DNA from: Candidatus Cloacimonadota bacterium
GTDB lineage: Bacteria; Cloacimonadota; Cloacimonadia; Cloacimonadales; Cloacimonadaceae
NCBI GenBank assembly: GCA_023421135.1
Contig: JAEZUG010000026.1
Location: 19,603 to 83,602, forward strand
Length of the DNA: 64,000 nucleotides
Direction of reading: 5' to 3'
The position numbers were made by a program, and so were the translations under genes. Under the pieces are notes generated by a model. That model did no database searches, had not been told where the DNA came from, and worked only from the letters and a program-made list of their open reading frames with translations. Shown one piece after another: positions 43,698 to 52,739 of this stretch; the first letter of the stretch is position 1, and every line of letters starts with the position of its first letter.

Positions 43698-44531
43698 TTA
43701 CTTGGAGGGTAGAGCCAAAATCTCTCTGGCTTGCTCAGGTGTGGCAATTGGGCGGCCAATTTCTGTGGCAATCCTGGCGATACGAGCAACGAGCTGGGCA
43801 TTGGAATCTGCCACGATACCTTTGTGATAGAAGATATTATCTTCAAATCCCACTCTGATGTGTCCCCCAGTAACTAAAGCCACCATGGAAGCGGGAACAT
43901 GCCAGCGTCCAATTCCTGCTACAGCCCAGGTAGCTGTGGGTATCTGATCTTTCAAATGTTCCATCATATACATAAGGTTCTTTGGTGAGCCGTTCATTCC
44001 ACCCGGAACACCAAGAACGAATTGCATATGAAGAGGTGTGTGAGTGATAATGCCTTTATTAACCAGCTTTGCGACCACGTCGATCATACCAGATTCATAC
44101 ACTTCCACTTCAGGCACCACATTGTATTCCTTAAAAGCTTCTGCGAGCTTGATGATGTCTTGAGGGTGATTGATAAAGATATCATCGCCAAAATTAAGGG
44201 TACCAGCGTTAAGAGTCCCCATGTCTGGTTTGAGGCTCAGAGGTGCGAGGCGACGTTCAAAAGGTTCTCCCACAGCACCTCCCGTGCTGATCTGAACAAT
44301 CATTTCGGGCACGGCTGCTCTTATGGCAGAAATTGACTCTGAAAAACGTTCCAGACTCTGAGTGGGGCTGCCATCGTCGTTACGAACGTGAAGATGGACG
44401 ACTCTGGCACCATGCTCAAAGCACTCTTTAGCAGCTTGAGCCTGCTCCTGAGGTGTGATTGGGAGATTGGGCTGATCTACTCTGCGGGTTTCCGCACCGG
44501 TGATCGCGGCAGTAATTATCAAAGGCTTCAT
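43698..44531 (-). CDS. kce: 3-keto-5-aminohexanoate cleavage enzyme (BKACE family)
   Basis: Kce condenses 3-keto-5-aminohexanoate with acetyl-CoA to form acetoacetate and 3-aminobutyryl-CoA in lysine fermentation. The 277 residues carry the zinc ligands H46-L-H48 and E230, plus E14, R226 and D231. These match, by number, the active-site residues I recall from the Candidatus Cloacimonas acidaminovorans crystal structure. Other BKACE members act on different beta-keto acids, so the substrate is strongly suggested rather than proven. No other lysine-fermentation gene lies in the window. It sits between murI (26 bases) and nrdJ. Confidence 0.9.
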   Translation of the reverse strand: MKPLIITAAITGAETRRVDQPNLPITPQEQAQAAKECFEHGARVVHLHVRNDDGSPTQSLERFSESISAIRAAVPEMIVQISTGGAVGEPFERRLAPLSLKPDMGTLNAGTLNFGDDIFINHPQDIIKLAEAFKEYNVVPEVEVYESGMIDVVAKLVNKGIITHTPLHMQFVLGVPGGMNGSPKNLMYMMEHLKDQIPTATWAVAGIGRWHVPASMVALVTGGHIRVGFEDNIFYHKGIVADSNAQLVARIARIATEIGRPIATPEQAREILALPSK

Positions 44532-44557
44532 CTTGTCCTCTATGTTTAATATTTATT

Positions 44558-45361
44558 TTAGTCTGTAAACCAGCTCTCAAAAAGCCGAACACGCTTTGGC
44601 GTGATGCTGATCTTGGGCATGATACGCCCTGCTATTGAGGCAAATTTCTCTTCGTTATCGCTCACAAAGAAAGTATCTGTTCCGGGCTGACCATCAGATT
44701 CACCAGCTATCATTCTCTGTAAATAAAGAGCAATGGATTCGGCACTGTCAACCAACCGGACCTCTGAGCCCAAAACAGCCTGAATTATCTCCCGAAGCAA
44801 GGGGTAGTGTGTACAACCCAATACTAATGTATCTATATCATAGCTCTTGAAGACATCAAGATACTGTCTGGCAATAAGCATTGCCGTTTCAGTGTCTTGC
44901 CAGCCTTCCTCAACAATTGGTACGAAGAGGGGACAGGCTTGGGAATAGACCACAGCTTCGGGTAAGATTCTGCTAATGGCTAGACGATAAGCTTGGGAAC
45001 GCACTGTACCTTCTGTGCCAATGATACCAATCCTCTTCTTTATCGTGTTTAATACTGCTTGCTCAGCGCCGGGATCTATCACCCCGATAATGGGAATACC
45101 AGTGATATCCCGCAGTCTGTCCAAGGCATAGGCGGAGGAAGTGTTGCAAGCTACGATTAGTATTTTGATCCCTCTCTGTATAAGGAATCTGGCATTCTGA
45201 ATGGAATAGTCAATAATAGTATTGGGAGATTTGGGGCCATAAGGCACCCTGGCGGTATCTCCAAAATAGATCAAATCCTCTTCGGGGAAGTACTCCCTGA
45301 TCATTTTGTAGACTGTTAATCCACCAACTCCAGAATCGAATATCCCGATAGGCTTCTTCAT
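44558..45361 (-). CDS. murI: Glutamate racemase
   Basis: MurI makes D-glutamate for peptidoglycan with two catalytic cysteines. The 267 residues show IFDSGVGGLTV, YFGDTARVPYG, C72 in VACNTSSA and C183 in LGCTHYPLL. The start overlaps the rnr stop by four bases (ATGA). Together with murJ, the RlpA-like and SPOR proteins it completes a scattered set of cell-wall genes in the window. Confidence 0.96.
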   Translation of the reverse strand: MKKPIGIFDSGVGGLTVYKMIREYFPEEDLIYFGDTARVPYGPKSPNTIIDYSIQNARFLIQRGIKILIVACNTSSAYALDRLRDITGIPIIGVIDPGAEQAVLNTIKKRIGIIGTEGTVRSQAYRLAISRILPEAVVYSQACPLFVPIVEEGWQDTETAMLIARQYLDVFKSYDIDTLVLGCTHYPLLREIIQAVLGSEVRLVDSAESIALYLQRMIAGESDGQPGTDTFFVSDNEEKFASIAGRIMPKISITPKRVRLFESWFTD

Positions 45362-47652
45362 TTCTTTCCCTTTCTATTCTTATGAGAAGCCAGTTTCCCA
45401 TGGCCTGCTTTATAGTCAACCCGTTTTCTGGGCTTACCATCTTTTCTTTGATCTGGCCTTGATTCACGGCGGATGGAGGCTTTGCTGTCTCTGGCAGGGC
45501 TCTGATGAATGTGGTTCTCTTCGAGATTGCTAAACTCAAGATAAACATCGTCACTAACCTCAGCTACCTGAACCTTTACCAAGTCTAGAAGTTGGTAATA
45601 GTATCCGGTTCTTTTATTTACAAACCTCATCTCCCTGTCCAAATAGACAAATCCAGAACTGACGAACTGGCTATTCTTGATCACGCCGGTTAAGGGAATC
45701 TCATTAAACTTGATGATCAAAGAACTGCTGTTGGTTCCCACCACAATCCCTGTGTAATGCTCACCTAGTTTATTCTTCATATAGGCAAGCTTGTATATCC
45801 TCTCGATCTCGCGCTCAGCTTCATTGGCCAATAACTCCTGTTCAGAAGCTTGCTCGGAGTAGTGTTTGAGTTGGTCTTTGCTGAACTTCACATTACTGCT
45901 ATGGATAAGATAGGTTTTACAGAGATGGTGAACGAGGAGATCACAGAGCCTCCTGATGGGACTGGTGAAGTGAGTATAGTCTTCCATCGCAAGACCAAAG
46001 TGACGAACGTGATCTATGGAGTACTTAGCTTTCTTCATGCTACGCAGTATCACGCGATCGAAAACTCTGTGGAAGTCTTTTCCAGGTAGGCTGTAAAGAA
46101 GACCTTGAACAGTTTTGTTGGGATTCTCCTTGATAACCACAGGCACTCCGTAGGCTGCTAGCGTGTCAAAGAGACGGGTGAGTTTTTCCCAATCTGGGTC
46201 TTCATGTATCCTATAGACAGAATTCGGTGCTTTCTGAGATAGCTGCTTTGCAGTATATTCATTGGCCACCAACATAAAGTTCTCGATCATCTTGTGGGAT
46301 TCTGTTTCTTCGGCTAATGAGAACTCATGCAGGAAGCCTTCTTCATCGTAATGATACTCTATCTCTGGCAGATCGAAGAATATGTATCCTGCTTGCATTC
46401 TCTTTCCAGTAAGCAGTGAGGATAGCTTCCTGGCCTGTTCAAGAGCTTGAACCAGCTTGGGGGCCATTTCATCTGGGTGGCCAGCATAAAGTTCATCCAC
46501 CTGTTCATAACTAAGACGGTAGTCCGATCTGATAATAGATTCCACCAGCTGCTGCTTTAAGACATTGGCTTCTTTGTCAAAATCAGTAATGACAGTCATA
46601 GTGAGTTTATCTTCATCAGGACGCAGACTGCAGACACCATTGGAAAGACGTTCCGGTAGCATGGGTATGACTTTTTTGGGGAAATAGAAGCTGTTCCCAC
46701 GCTTTGTTGCTTCTTGGAAGATTGCTCCCTCTACATTCAGATAGTGCGCCACATCGGCAATATGCACATAGAGTCTCCAACCAGATCCAGTTTGCTCCAA
46801 AGATATGGCATCGTCGTAGTCTTTGGCAGAAGCAGGATCTACCGTAAAAGTGAAGAGCTGCCGCAGATCAGACCTCTTGGCTATCTCCTTCGGGCTAATA
46901 TCTTCCGGGATGTCATCCAGTGCAGCGAGGACGTCTTCGGGAAACTCCAGTGGCAATTGGTACTGCCTGATTACTGCAAGCAGTTCAGTAGCCGGATCAC
47001 CAGAATCTCCCAATACTTCCACAACTTTGCCAATAGGGCCTTTGCTGGCTTTTGGGTTCCCCCAGTTTATGACCTCGAGGATCACCTTCTTACCTTCCAA
47101 AATCTGCTCAGGATTCTCCACACGAAACCAGTTATGGATCTTGGGGCTGCTACATACAAAGATCGTCATAGCACCTGATTGCCTGATGTCGCCTGCCATT
47201 CTGGTATTGGCTCGCTCTGCGATCTGGCGGACACGGCAAAAATCGGGCTTTCCCTGCTTGTAAAAGGGTTCCACCAGCACCTTGTCGTTATGATAAGCGT
47301 TCAGAGTATCTTCTGAGTTGACATAGAAATCACCATCCGGCGTGCGTACAAAGGCAAAGGAATAGTTACGAGACAAGGAAGTAGCGTCGAAGATTCCTTC
47401 CTTTAGTTGTGGGCTTTTCGAGGTGGGGGATAGCTCTGTCTGCATAGGTGGAGTGGGGTTTGTGAGAGAAAATTTCTTCCGGCTCTTCTGCACAACCCCT
47501 AGCTCCAGAAGCTGGCTAATCGCCGCTTTGATTCTGGCCTTTTCATTTCTTGTGGATGAACTAGCCACGACTATCTCATTGTAAGAAAGAGGAGTATTCT
47601 CACTATCTTCAAAGAGCTTGATTATCTTGTTCTGGTCATTTGTATGTTTCAA
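45358..47652 (-). CDS. rnr: Ribonuclease R
   Basis: RNase R is a processive 3'-to-5' hydrolytic exoribonuclease able to degrade structured RNA. The 764 residues have an N-terminal winged helix (LFEDSENTPLSYNEIVVASSS...), two cold-shock domains, the RNB catalytic core (TVDPASAKDYDDAIS, LYVHIADVAHYL, FPKKVIPMLPERLSNGVCSL, HFTSPIRRLCDLLVH), a C-terminal S1 domain (GEHYTGIVVGTNSSSL) and a lysine/arginine tail. It lies nine bases downstream of the small membrane-protein gene. Confidence 0.96.
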   Translation of the reverse strand: MKHTNDQNKIIKLFEDSENTPLSYNEIVVASSSTRNEKARIKAAISQLLELGVVQKSRKKFSLTNPTPPMQTELSPTSKSPQLKEGIFDATSLSRNYSFAFVRTPDGDFYVNSEDTLNAYHNDKVLVEPFYKQGKPDFCRVRQIAERANTRMAGDIRQSGAMTIFVCSSPKIHNWFRVENPEQILEGKKVILEVINWGNPKASKGPIGKVVEVLGDSGDPATELLAVIRQYQLPLEFPEDVLAALDDIPEDISPKEIAKRSDLRQLFTFTVDPASAKDYDDAISLEQTGSGWRLYVHIADVAHYLNVEGAIFQEATKRGNSFYFPKKVIPMLPERLSNGVCSLRPDEDKLTMTVITDFDKEANVLKQQLVESIIRSDYRLSYEQVDELYAGHPDEMAPKLVQALEQARKLSSLLTGKRMQAGYIFFDLPEIEYHYDEEGFLHEFSLAEETESHKMIENFMLVANEYTAKQLSQKAPNSVYRIHEDPDWEKLTRLFDTLAAYGVPVVIKENPNKTVQGLLYSLPGKDFHRVFDRVILRSMKKAKYSIDHVRHFGLAMEDYTHFTSPIRRLCDLLVHHLCKTYLIHSSNVKFSKDQLKHYSEQASEQELLANEAEREIERIYKLAYMKNKLGEHYTGIVVGTNSSSLIIKFNEIPLTGVIKNSQFVSSGFVYLDREMRFVNKRTGYYYQLLDLVKVQVAEVSDDVYLEFSNLEENHIHQSPARDSKASIRRESRPDQRKDGKPRKRVDYKAGHGKLASHKNRKGKK

Positions 47653-47660
47653 TGTACCTC

Positions 47661-48098
47661 TTAGTATTCCTTTCCAATCTTGAGTTTCAGGATGTTAATC
47701 AGTTCGTCTAGCTCAATCCTGTCTTTACTGAAGCGCAGGGATTGACCTCTAAAAGCATCTAGTCTGCGTGGCATCTTGAAGGTGCTTAGCATGATACCGC
47801 GTTTATCCTTGTAAAAACAGCCGAAATCCGAGTAGTTTCGCTTGACCTTCATAAACCAGTAGCGAATTTCTATTTCTGTATCGTAGAGATTGTATTCTGT
47901 CACGATGAAGTAGGGGAGAAGGTTTATAATAACCAGAAACATTCCACCATAATAGAAGATGGGATAAGACCAGTTTATCACTGTAATCTTATAGAGTAGA
48001 ACCGAGAGCAAGATCAAGAAAGAACAAAGCGCTAAGGAGACATAGGGTCTCTCGGCAAAGGGGAAGGATTTCCATTGTAACAAAGGTTTAGGTGACAT
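47661..48098 (-). CDS. Small membrane protein with PH-like cytoplasmic domain, unknown function
   Basis: A 145-residue protein without a recognised family. It has two membrane helices near residues 20-36 and 45-64 (YVSLALCSFLILLSVLLY; FYYGGMFLVIINLLPYFIV), then a beta-rich stretch YNLYDTEIEIRYWFMKVKRNYSDFGCFYKDKRGIMLSTFKMP, which resembles the bacterial PH/YdbS-type layout. The gene overlaps yicC by 11 bases and precedes rnr by nine. Its function cannot be said. Confidence 0.7.
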   Translation of the reverse strand: MSPKPLLQWKSFPFAERPYVSLALCSFLILLSVLLYKITVINWSYPIFYYGGMFLVIINLLPYFIVTEYNLYDTEIEIRYWFMKVKRNYSDFGCFYKDKRGIMLSTFKMPRRLDAFRGQSLRFSKDRIELDELINILKLKIGKEY

Positions 48099-48969
48099 TT
48101 AGTACTATCTCCCTGCATTTTTCCACTTCTTCCTTGATGGTGAGCACGTACTTAAAGGAATCCGGTGTGGAGAACTTGGATCCCAGAGTGTTAGCTTCTC
48201 TCTGCATTTCCTGGGTAATGAATTGCAGGGTTTTACCCACAGCCTCTCTTGGGTCCTTTCTAAGCTGTTTCAAGAATGTTTCGATATGACTGTCAAGTCT
48301 TGTAAGTTCTTCATGTATGTCGTACTTATCTATGTAAATCGCAATTTCTTGAACTAGCCTTTGTTCCAAGTTGTCTATTTTGTGTGCGTTTAGGATATCA
48401 CTCACTCTCGCCATTAGATCTTGGAACAGGTACTTTCTATAGGGGTCTATCATGTCTTTAATGCTTGTAAGTGCTTGCTTCATGGTCTCCATCGAACTAC
48501 CTAGTACACTGGCTATAGCACTCCCTTCTGCTAGAGTAGAGGAAATGAAACTACCAATAGCCAAGTCGGTGGCTTCTTTGATCACCATTTGGAGTGCTTC
48601 ATCTTCTTGCAGATTGGCATTATTCTCGATCATCCCCGGTTCCCTGAGGATACTGTCTAAGGATACATCACTCTCAATCTCCAGTGCTTTTGATGCATTT
48701 ACAATGAGTTCGTAGTATTTCTTCAGCTTTCTCTCATTGAGGAAGAGCTGGGGTTCGCGGTGGTCTGCCAAGCTGATCCTGATCTCTACTGAGCCTCTGC
48801 CAATATCTTCAGAGATGCGTGATCGAAGAGTGGGCTCAATCCAATTCAGCTCCCGGGGGATATATGTCCTAATGTCAAGGTGTTTAGCATTGACGGACTT
48901 AATCTCAAACTCAAAGCTTAAGTCGTTCTTTACGACTGCTGCTTTTGCATAACCTGTCATGCTTCTCAT
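48088..48969 (-). CDS. yicC: YicC family endoribonuclease
   Basis: A 293-residue protein of the YicC/YloC family, reported to be an endoribonuclease involved in small-RNA turnover and adaptation. Typical start MRSMTGYAKA, FEIKSVNAKHLDIR, IGRGSVEIRIS, and the C-terminal domain EELTRLDSHIETFLKQL and GKTLQFITQEMQREANTLGSK are visible. AAGGAATAG precedes the ATG. It usually stands next to gmk/rpoZ, which are absent here; it lies 140 bases downstream of miaB. That 140-base gap holds no gene and only a minor hairpin. Confidence 0.93.
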   Translation of the reverse strand: MRSMTGYAKAAVVKNDLSFEFEIKSVNAKHLDIRTYIPRELNWIEPTLRSRISEDIGRGSVEIRISLADHREPQLFLNERKLKKYYELIVNASKALEIESDVSLDSILREPGMIENNANLQEDEALQMVIKEATDLAIGSFISSTLAEGSAIASVLGSSMETMKQALTSIKDMIDPYRKYLFQDLMARVSDILNAHKIDNLEQRLVQEIAIYIDKYDIHEELTRLDSHIETFLKQLRKDPREAVGKTLQFITQEMQREANTLGSKFSTPDSFKYVLTIKEEVEKCREIVLNVT

Positions 48970-49109
48970 ATTCTATTCCTTGTCGTTTCTTTAGGCCTGA
49001 TCATCCATTCCAACAAATGCCATGGGGCAGAGGTTTCTGCTGCAACACTCTGGCCTGTAGTCTCCTAGTTTCCCGTAAGCAGGTTTACATAACACTGATT
49101 AACCTAAAG

Positions 49110-50402
49110 CTATTGTAGTTGCTCACAGATAAGGGTTCCTGCTGTGGCGGCTACTACGCGGGCTCTGATAAAGCTGCCTATTTGACTCTTGTCGCCACGA
49201 ACAACGGCAATCTTGTAGTCGTCTGTCTTGCCTGATATATCAAGATCACTCTTCTTGCTCAGAGATTCGGCATAGATCTCGACAACCGATCCAATCTTGG
49301 CTTGAAACTTCTCCAGAGTGATCTCTCTTTGTAGATCAATCATCTCCTGTAGTCTGGCAAGACGCTCACTTTCCTGAACCTGATCATCCAGTTCTGCTGC
49401 AGAGGTGCCTTCACGATTACTGTATTTGAAACAGAAAGCATAATCAAAGCGGACTTCTCGCATAGCTTTCAGAGTATTTTCGAACTGCTTAGAACATTCT
49501 CCGGGAAATCCTGCGATCAGATCAGTGGTTATAGCTATGTCCGGCATGGCATTACGAAGCTTGTCTATTATGGACATGTACTTGGGTAAATCGTAGTGAC
49601 GGTTCATGCGCTTCAAGATGTCACTATCACCGCTTTGCATTGGTAAATGTATATGTTTCGCTATGTTAGGGTGCCGTGCCATAACTTCAATTAGCTGGTC
49701 TGAGAGGTCTTTAGGATGGGAGGTTATATACCTTAGCCGATATTTCTCATCTCGCTTAGCCAGCTCTTCCAAAAGACCCGGAAAATCATGTGATTCATCA
49801 TTATATGAGTTGACGTTCTGTCCTAAGAGAGTGATATCCCTATGACCTGTCCTAAGGGCTTCATCAAAATCCTTAATGATCTCCTGATGCGGACGGCTTC
49901 TTTCCCTACCTCTCACATGCGGGACTATGCAGTATGTACAGAAGTTATTGCAACCTCGCATGATCGTGATAAAGGCGCAATAAGGATCCTGATGAGTTGG
50001 TGCCAATTGATGATAGACTTCCGCTGAATTCATTTGTGTGTTATGTGCTACACAATTAAGTTCATCAAGTAAGACAGGGAACTGGCCATACTGATCTACA
50101 CCCAGCACCAAATCTACTCCAGAGCCGGGTTTGAGCAATTCATCCCCCAGTCTTTGTGCCATACATCCCACAACAGCTATCTTTAGGTTCGGATTGGATT
50201 GTTTTCTGGCTTTCTCGTTGCTTATCCTGCCAATAACCCTGTCCTCAGCATGCTGACGCACTGAACAAGTGTTAAACACCAGCAAATCTGCCTCATCAAT
50301 GCTTAGAGCAGGTACATGCCCAGCATCGGTCAATATCGTCGAGATAAGCTCGCTATCGCTCAGATTCATCTGGCATCCGTAAGTCTCTATGTAAAACTTC
50401 AA
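49110..50402 (-). CDS. miaB: tRNA-2-methylthio-N6-dimethylallyladenosine synthase
   Basis: MiaB adds a methylthio group to i6A37 of tRNA, a radical-SAM reaction using two [4Fe-4S] clusters. The 430 residues have the N-terminal cluster cysteines (TYGCQMN, NTCSVRQ, VVGCMAQ), the radical SAM motif CNNFCTYC, HLPMQSGDSDILKRMNR and a C-terminal TRAM domain. The start overlaps the GT-Ppx gene by four bases (ATGA). Confidence 0.96.
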   Translation of the reverse strand: MKFYIETYGCQMNLSDSELISTILTDAGHVPALSIDEADLLVFNTCSVRQHAEDRVIGRISNEKARKQSNPNLKIAVVGCMAQRLGDELLKPGSGVDLVLGVDQYGQFPVLLDELNCVAHNTQMNSAEVYHQLAPTHQDPYCAFITIMRGCNNFCTYCIVPHVRGRERSRPHQEIIKDFDEALRTGHRDITLLGQNVNSYNDESHDFPGLLEELAKRDEKYRLRYITSHPKDLSDQLIEVMARHPNIAKHIHLPMQSGDSDILKRMNRHYDLPKYMSIIDKLRNAMPDIAITTDLIAGFPGECSKQFENTLKAMREVRFDYAFCFKYSNREGTSAAELDDQVQESERLARLQEMIDLQREITLEKFQAKIGSVVEIYAESLSKKSDLDISGKTDDYKIAVVRGDKSQIGSFIRARVVAATAGTLICEQLQ

Positions 50403-52366
50403 GTATTCCTCTTCATTTTATTCCTGATGTGTCTGGCAAAACCCAGAGCAATTCCATCAGTACAAACCATAATCTGATTCTGTTCAAATCTGTCCAGAAT
50501 TTCTCTTAACAGAGAGGCAGAGATGGCCAGGATGTCTTTATTTTGAGGCTCAGGTAGAAATGCTTCATAAGTAGCGAATCCATTTTGCGCCAGGGTGTTC
50601 AGGAGATTATCAAGCTGTATCTTACTTATGGGAACTAGATCATCCAAGTAGAGGAAACGGTGGGAGTGGCTCAGCACCTTAAGGAGAAAAGCTCCCGTGA
50701 GCCCCACAACTATTATCTTATCCACTTGCACTATCGCCAGTCCCTTCAATGCTTCCTTTAAATGATGGACAGAGCTCTGGATGTCTGCCCCATGCTTCCT
50801 GAGTTCCAGCAATCCTAGATTCAGACTCTGAGTTCGAAGTTTACGTGTTCCCTTGCTCCAGACAAACTCTGTACTGGCTCCCCCAATATCAACAATCAGG
50901 CTCTGTTCATTATCCTTAAGATGCCTTCTGGCAGCCAGATAAGCATAGTCAGCTTCGTCTTTGGCAGAGATAAGCTTTAGAGTCAATCCAGTTTTACTAG
51001 AAATCTTCTCCAGCAGAACATCGAGGTTCTTTGCCCTGCGACAAGCTGCGGTTCCGATCAGATGTTTCCGTGAATAAAGAGCGACATCATACAAACTCAG
51101 TTGCTTTATTGCCCGAACTGCTCTATTTATCGCAGCATCAGATAAGATAGCATCATGCATTCCTTTAGCCAATCCCACTGAAAGCTGTACATTATGTACT
51201 GACTGTTCCTTGGATGCATCAAACAAGCAATAATTCAAATTGTTTGATCCCAGATCGAAGACAGATATCAGCTCTCCCCTCTTCCCCACCTTGAGGAAAT
51301 CTGCCAGCATCCGAGCAGCAATATCAGCATTAGCATTACGAAACTGTACTGGTCTTCTTTTCGGTCTTGCACTGCCAAGGGCTGCACTCAAGAGAGTTTT
51401 CCAGCCAGTTTTAGCCAACTTAGTTTGACCCAGATCATAGGCTAGGGGATAAGACGATAATCCGGCAGTGAGCACTCTCTCTTCAGGATAGTTCAGCCTC
51501 TGCCTATAAAGTATCGTCTTTCCAAGTTGAGTTGCTTCTGCCAAGCTGCTGTATCCCGGTTTGGTGATCAGGATATCGGAAGCCTTGAGATAATCCATGA
51601 AATCAGCATCCTTGTCTATCCTGAGATGATTGGAGGCTAGCAGAGAATCTGAGCTGGATATCAGATATCCTGGCCAGACCTTCAGGAAAGCCTCCAGCCC
51701 CAGATCTATCTCCCCTTCTCCCCCATGACTTGATAGTGCTATGGGAAGAGCCTGGTCAAGACTATGTTTCAATCTGATATCTTCGTAATGATCCTTCTTT
51801 CTCGCCAGCAAACCCACAGTAGTAGCCCGAGGAAAGGCCTTCATGCTGATGGAATCGGAAAATGGAAGCCTGTAAGCTAGCTTGACTTGTGAATAGAGAC
51901 CATAGATAGTATTCAAGACAGGTCTCATAGACAGATCAGTGGCAAAGAGCTCTGAATATATATAGTACCAGTCGAAGTTCGACACTGCCAGGACAGGAAC
52001 ACCGGCATAGGAAGCTGCCTCGCAGATTAAGAAAGGAATGTCTGCCACCACGCAATCAATTCTCTCATCTCTAAGGAATTGGATTTCACGCTCTGCTATC
52101 TCTGCTCTTCTTGAGAGCAAGCTCAACAAAGCCGTCTTTGTCCCTTGCAGATCTGTTTGCAGCATCTCTGAATGCACGACCCCAAAATCCAGTTCTGCCA
52201 CGCTGATATGTGAGTAGTTCTGAGATAGCTCTGAAAAGAGGAATTCCGGGCGGTTGGTTCTGATCTCTGTCCAGATTCCAAAGTTATTGAGTTCCTGGGC
52301 TAACGCAGCCATTCTACTGGCATGTCCAAAGCCATGATTTGAGATGTAGATAGCAAATCTCAACAT
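50399..52366 (-). CDS. Fusion: glycosyltransferase-like domain + Ppx/GppA phosphatase
   Basis: One uninterrupted 655-residue frame with two domains. Residues 1-360 form a GT-B glycosyltransferase of the MurG/plant-arabinokinase-N-terminus kind: ISNHGFGHASR (8-18), VSNFDWYY, and a nucleotide-sugar site SDILITKPGYSSLAEA (263-278) with PEERVL (295-300). Residues 366-655 are a Ppx/GppA exopolyphosphatase/pppGpp phosphatase: VFDLGSNN (369-376), IGTAACRRAKN (437-447), ISAKDEADYAYLAARR and VDIGGASTEF (492-501). The phosphate-loop motifs are changed slightly (SNN for SNS, ACRR for ALR), so activity is uncertain. The frame overlaps miaB by four bases and lies eight bases after the NusG-II gene. I know of no characterised protein with this architecture. 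Confidence 0.85.
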   Translation of the reverse strand: MLRFAIYISNHGFGHASRMAALAQELNNFGIWTEIRTNRPEFLFSELSQNYSHISVAELDFGVVHSEMLQTDLQGTKTALLSLLSRRAEIAEREIQFLRDERIDCVVADIPFLICEAASYAGVPVLAVSNFDWYYIYSELFATDLSMRPVLNTIYGLYSQVKLAYRLPFSDSISMKAFPRATTVGLLARKKDHYEDIRLKHSLDQALPIALSSHGGEGEIDLGLEAFLKVWPGYLISSSDSLLASNHLRIDKDADFMDYLKASDILITKPGYSSLAEATQLGKTILYRQRLNYPEERVLTAGLSSYPLAYDLGQTKLAKTGWKTLLSAALGSARPKRRPVQFRNANADIAARMLADFLKVGKRGELISVFDLGSNNLNYCLFDASKEQSVHNVQLSVGLAKGMHDAILSDAAINRAVRAIKQLSLYDVALYSRKHLIGTAACRRAKNLDVLLEKISSKTGLTLKLISAKDEADYAYLAARRHLKDNEQSLIVDIGGASTEFVWSKGTRKLRTQSLNLGLLELRKHGADIQSSVHHLKEALKGLAIVQVDKIIVVGLTGAFLLKVLSHSHRFLYLDDLVPISKIQLDNLLNTLAQNGFATYEAFLPEPQNKDILAISASLLREILDRFEQNQIMVCTDGIALGFARHIRNKMKRNT

Positions 52367-52374
52367 GATTTATC

Positions 52375-52737
52375 CTATTGTAATATAAGAGGTTTAGCGC
52401 TCTTGTGGCTACGCGGTTCCACCACCACGTGATTGGGAAGGCAAATGATTGGTAGAGAATTGGTGTATCCCTGCTTCACGCAGCGCTTGTCCGGGCAATC
52501 AGAATCCAGCATCCTTACTCTATGATCCTTGATTTCCAGGCTGCTATGTTCATCAATAATATAAACCCGATCGGTATTGAGAGGATACTCAGCGAGTAAT
52601 ATATTATCCTTTAATACAGCAACATAGAGCTCCTCATCGGAAGCCCTGGGATTAAAAATGATCATCATACTCAGCAGGACCAGTATCAGAAATAGCAGGA
52701 TGTCTGCCAGCGAGAGTACTTCCCAAATCTTCTTCAA
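52375..52737 (-). CDS. Membrane-anchored NusG-II-domain protein
   Basis: A 120-residue protein with one N-terminal membrane helix (ADILLFLILVLLSMMIIF) and a C-terminal beta domain of the NusG_II kind: VYIIDEHSSLEIKDHRVRMLDSDCPDKRCVKQGYTNSLPIICLPNHVVVE, with cysteines in DCPDKRCV and ICLP. Such proteins often accompany FMN-binding or Rnf-type electron-transfer genes in anaerobes, though none is adjacent. It lies two bases downstream of amrS. Confidence 0.85.
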   Translation of the reverse strand: MKKIWEVLSLADILLFLILVLLSMMIIFNPRASDEELYVAVLKDNILLAEYPLNTDRVYIIDEHSSLEIKDHRVRMLDSDCPDKRCVKQGYTNSLPIICLPNHVVVEPRSHKSAKPLILQ

Positions 52738-52739
52738 AA

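Noticed and set aside
50399..52366. Possibility that the GT and Ppx parts are two genes
   Set aside because: No stop codon lies between residues 1 and 655, and no internal ribosome binding site plus start was seen near residue 360; treated as one fused gene, with the caveat stated in the finding.
52369..52388. TTATCCTATTGTAATATAAG, resembling the repeat tail
   Set aside because: Only the first nine bases agree well, and there is no upstream 11-nt step or hairpin; it spans a gene end, so treated as coincidence.
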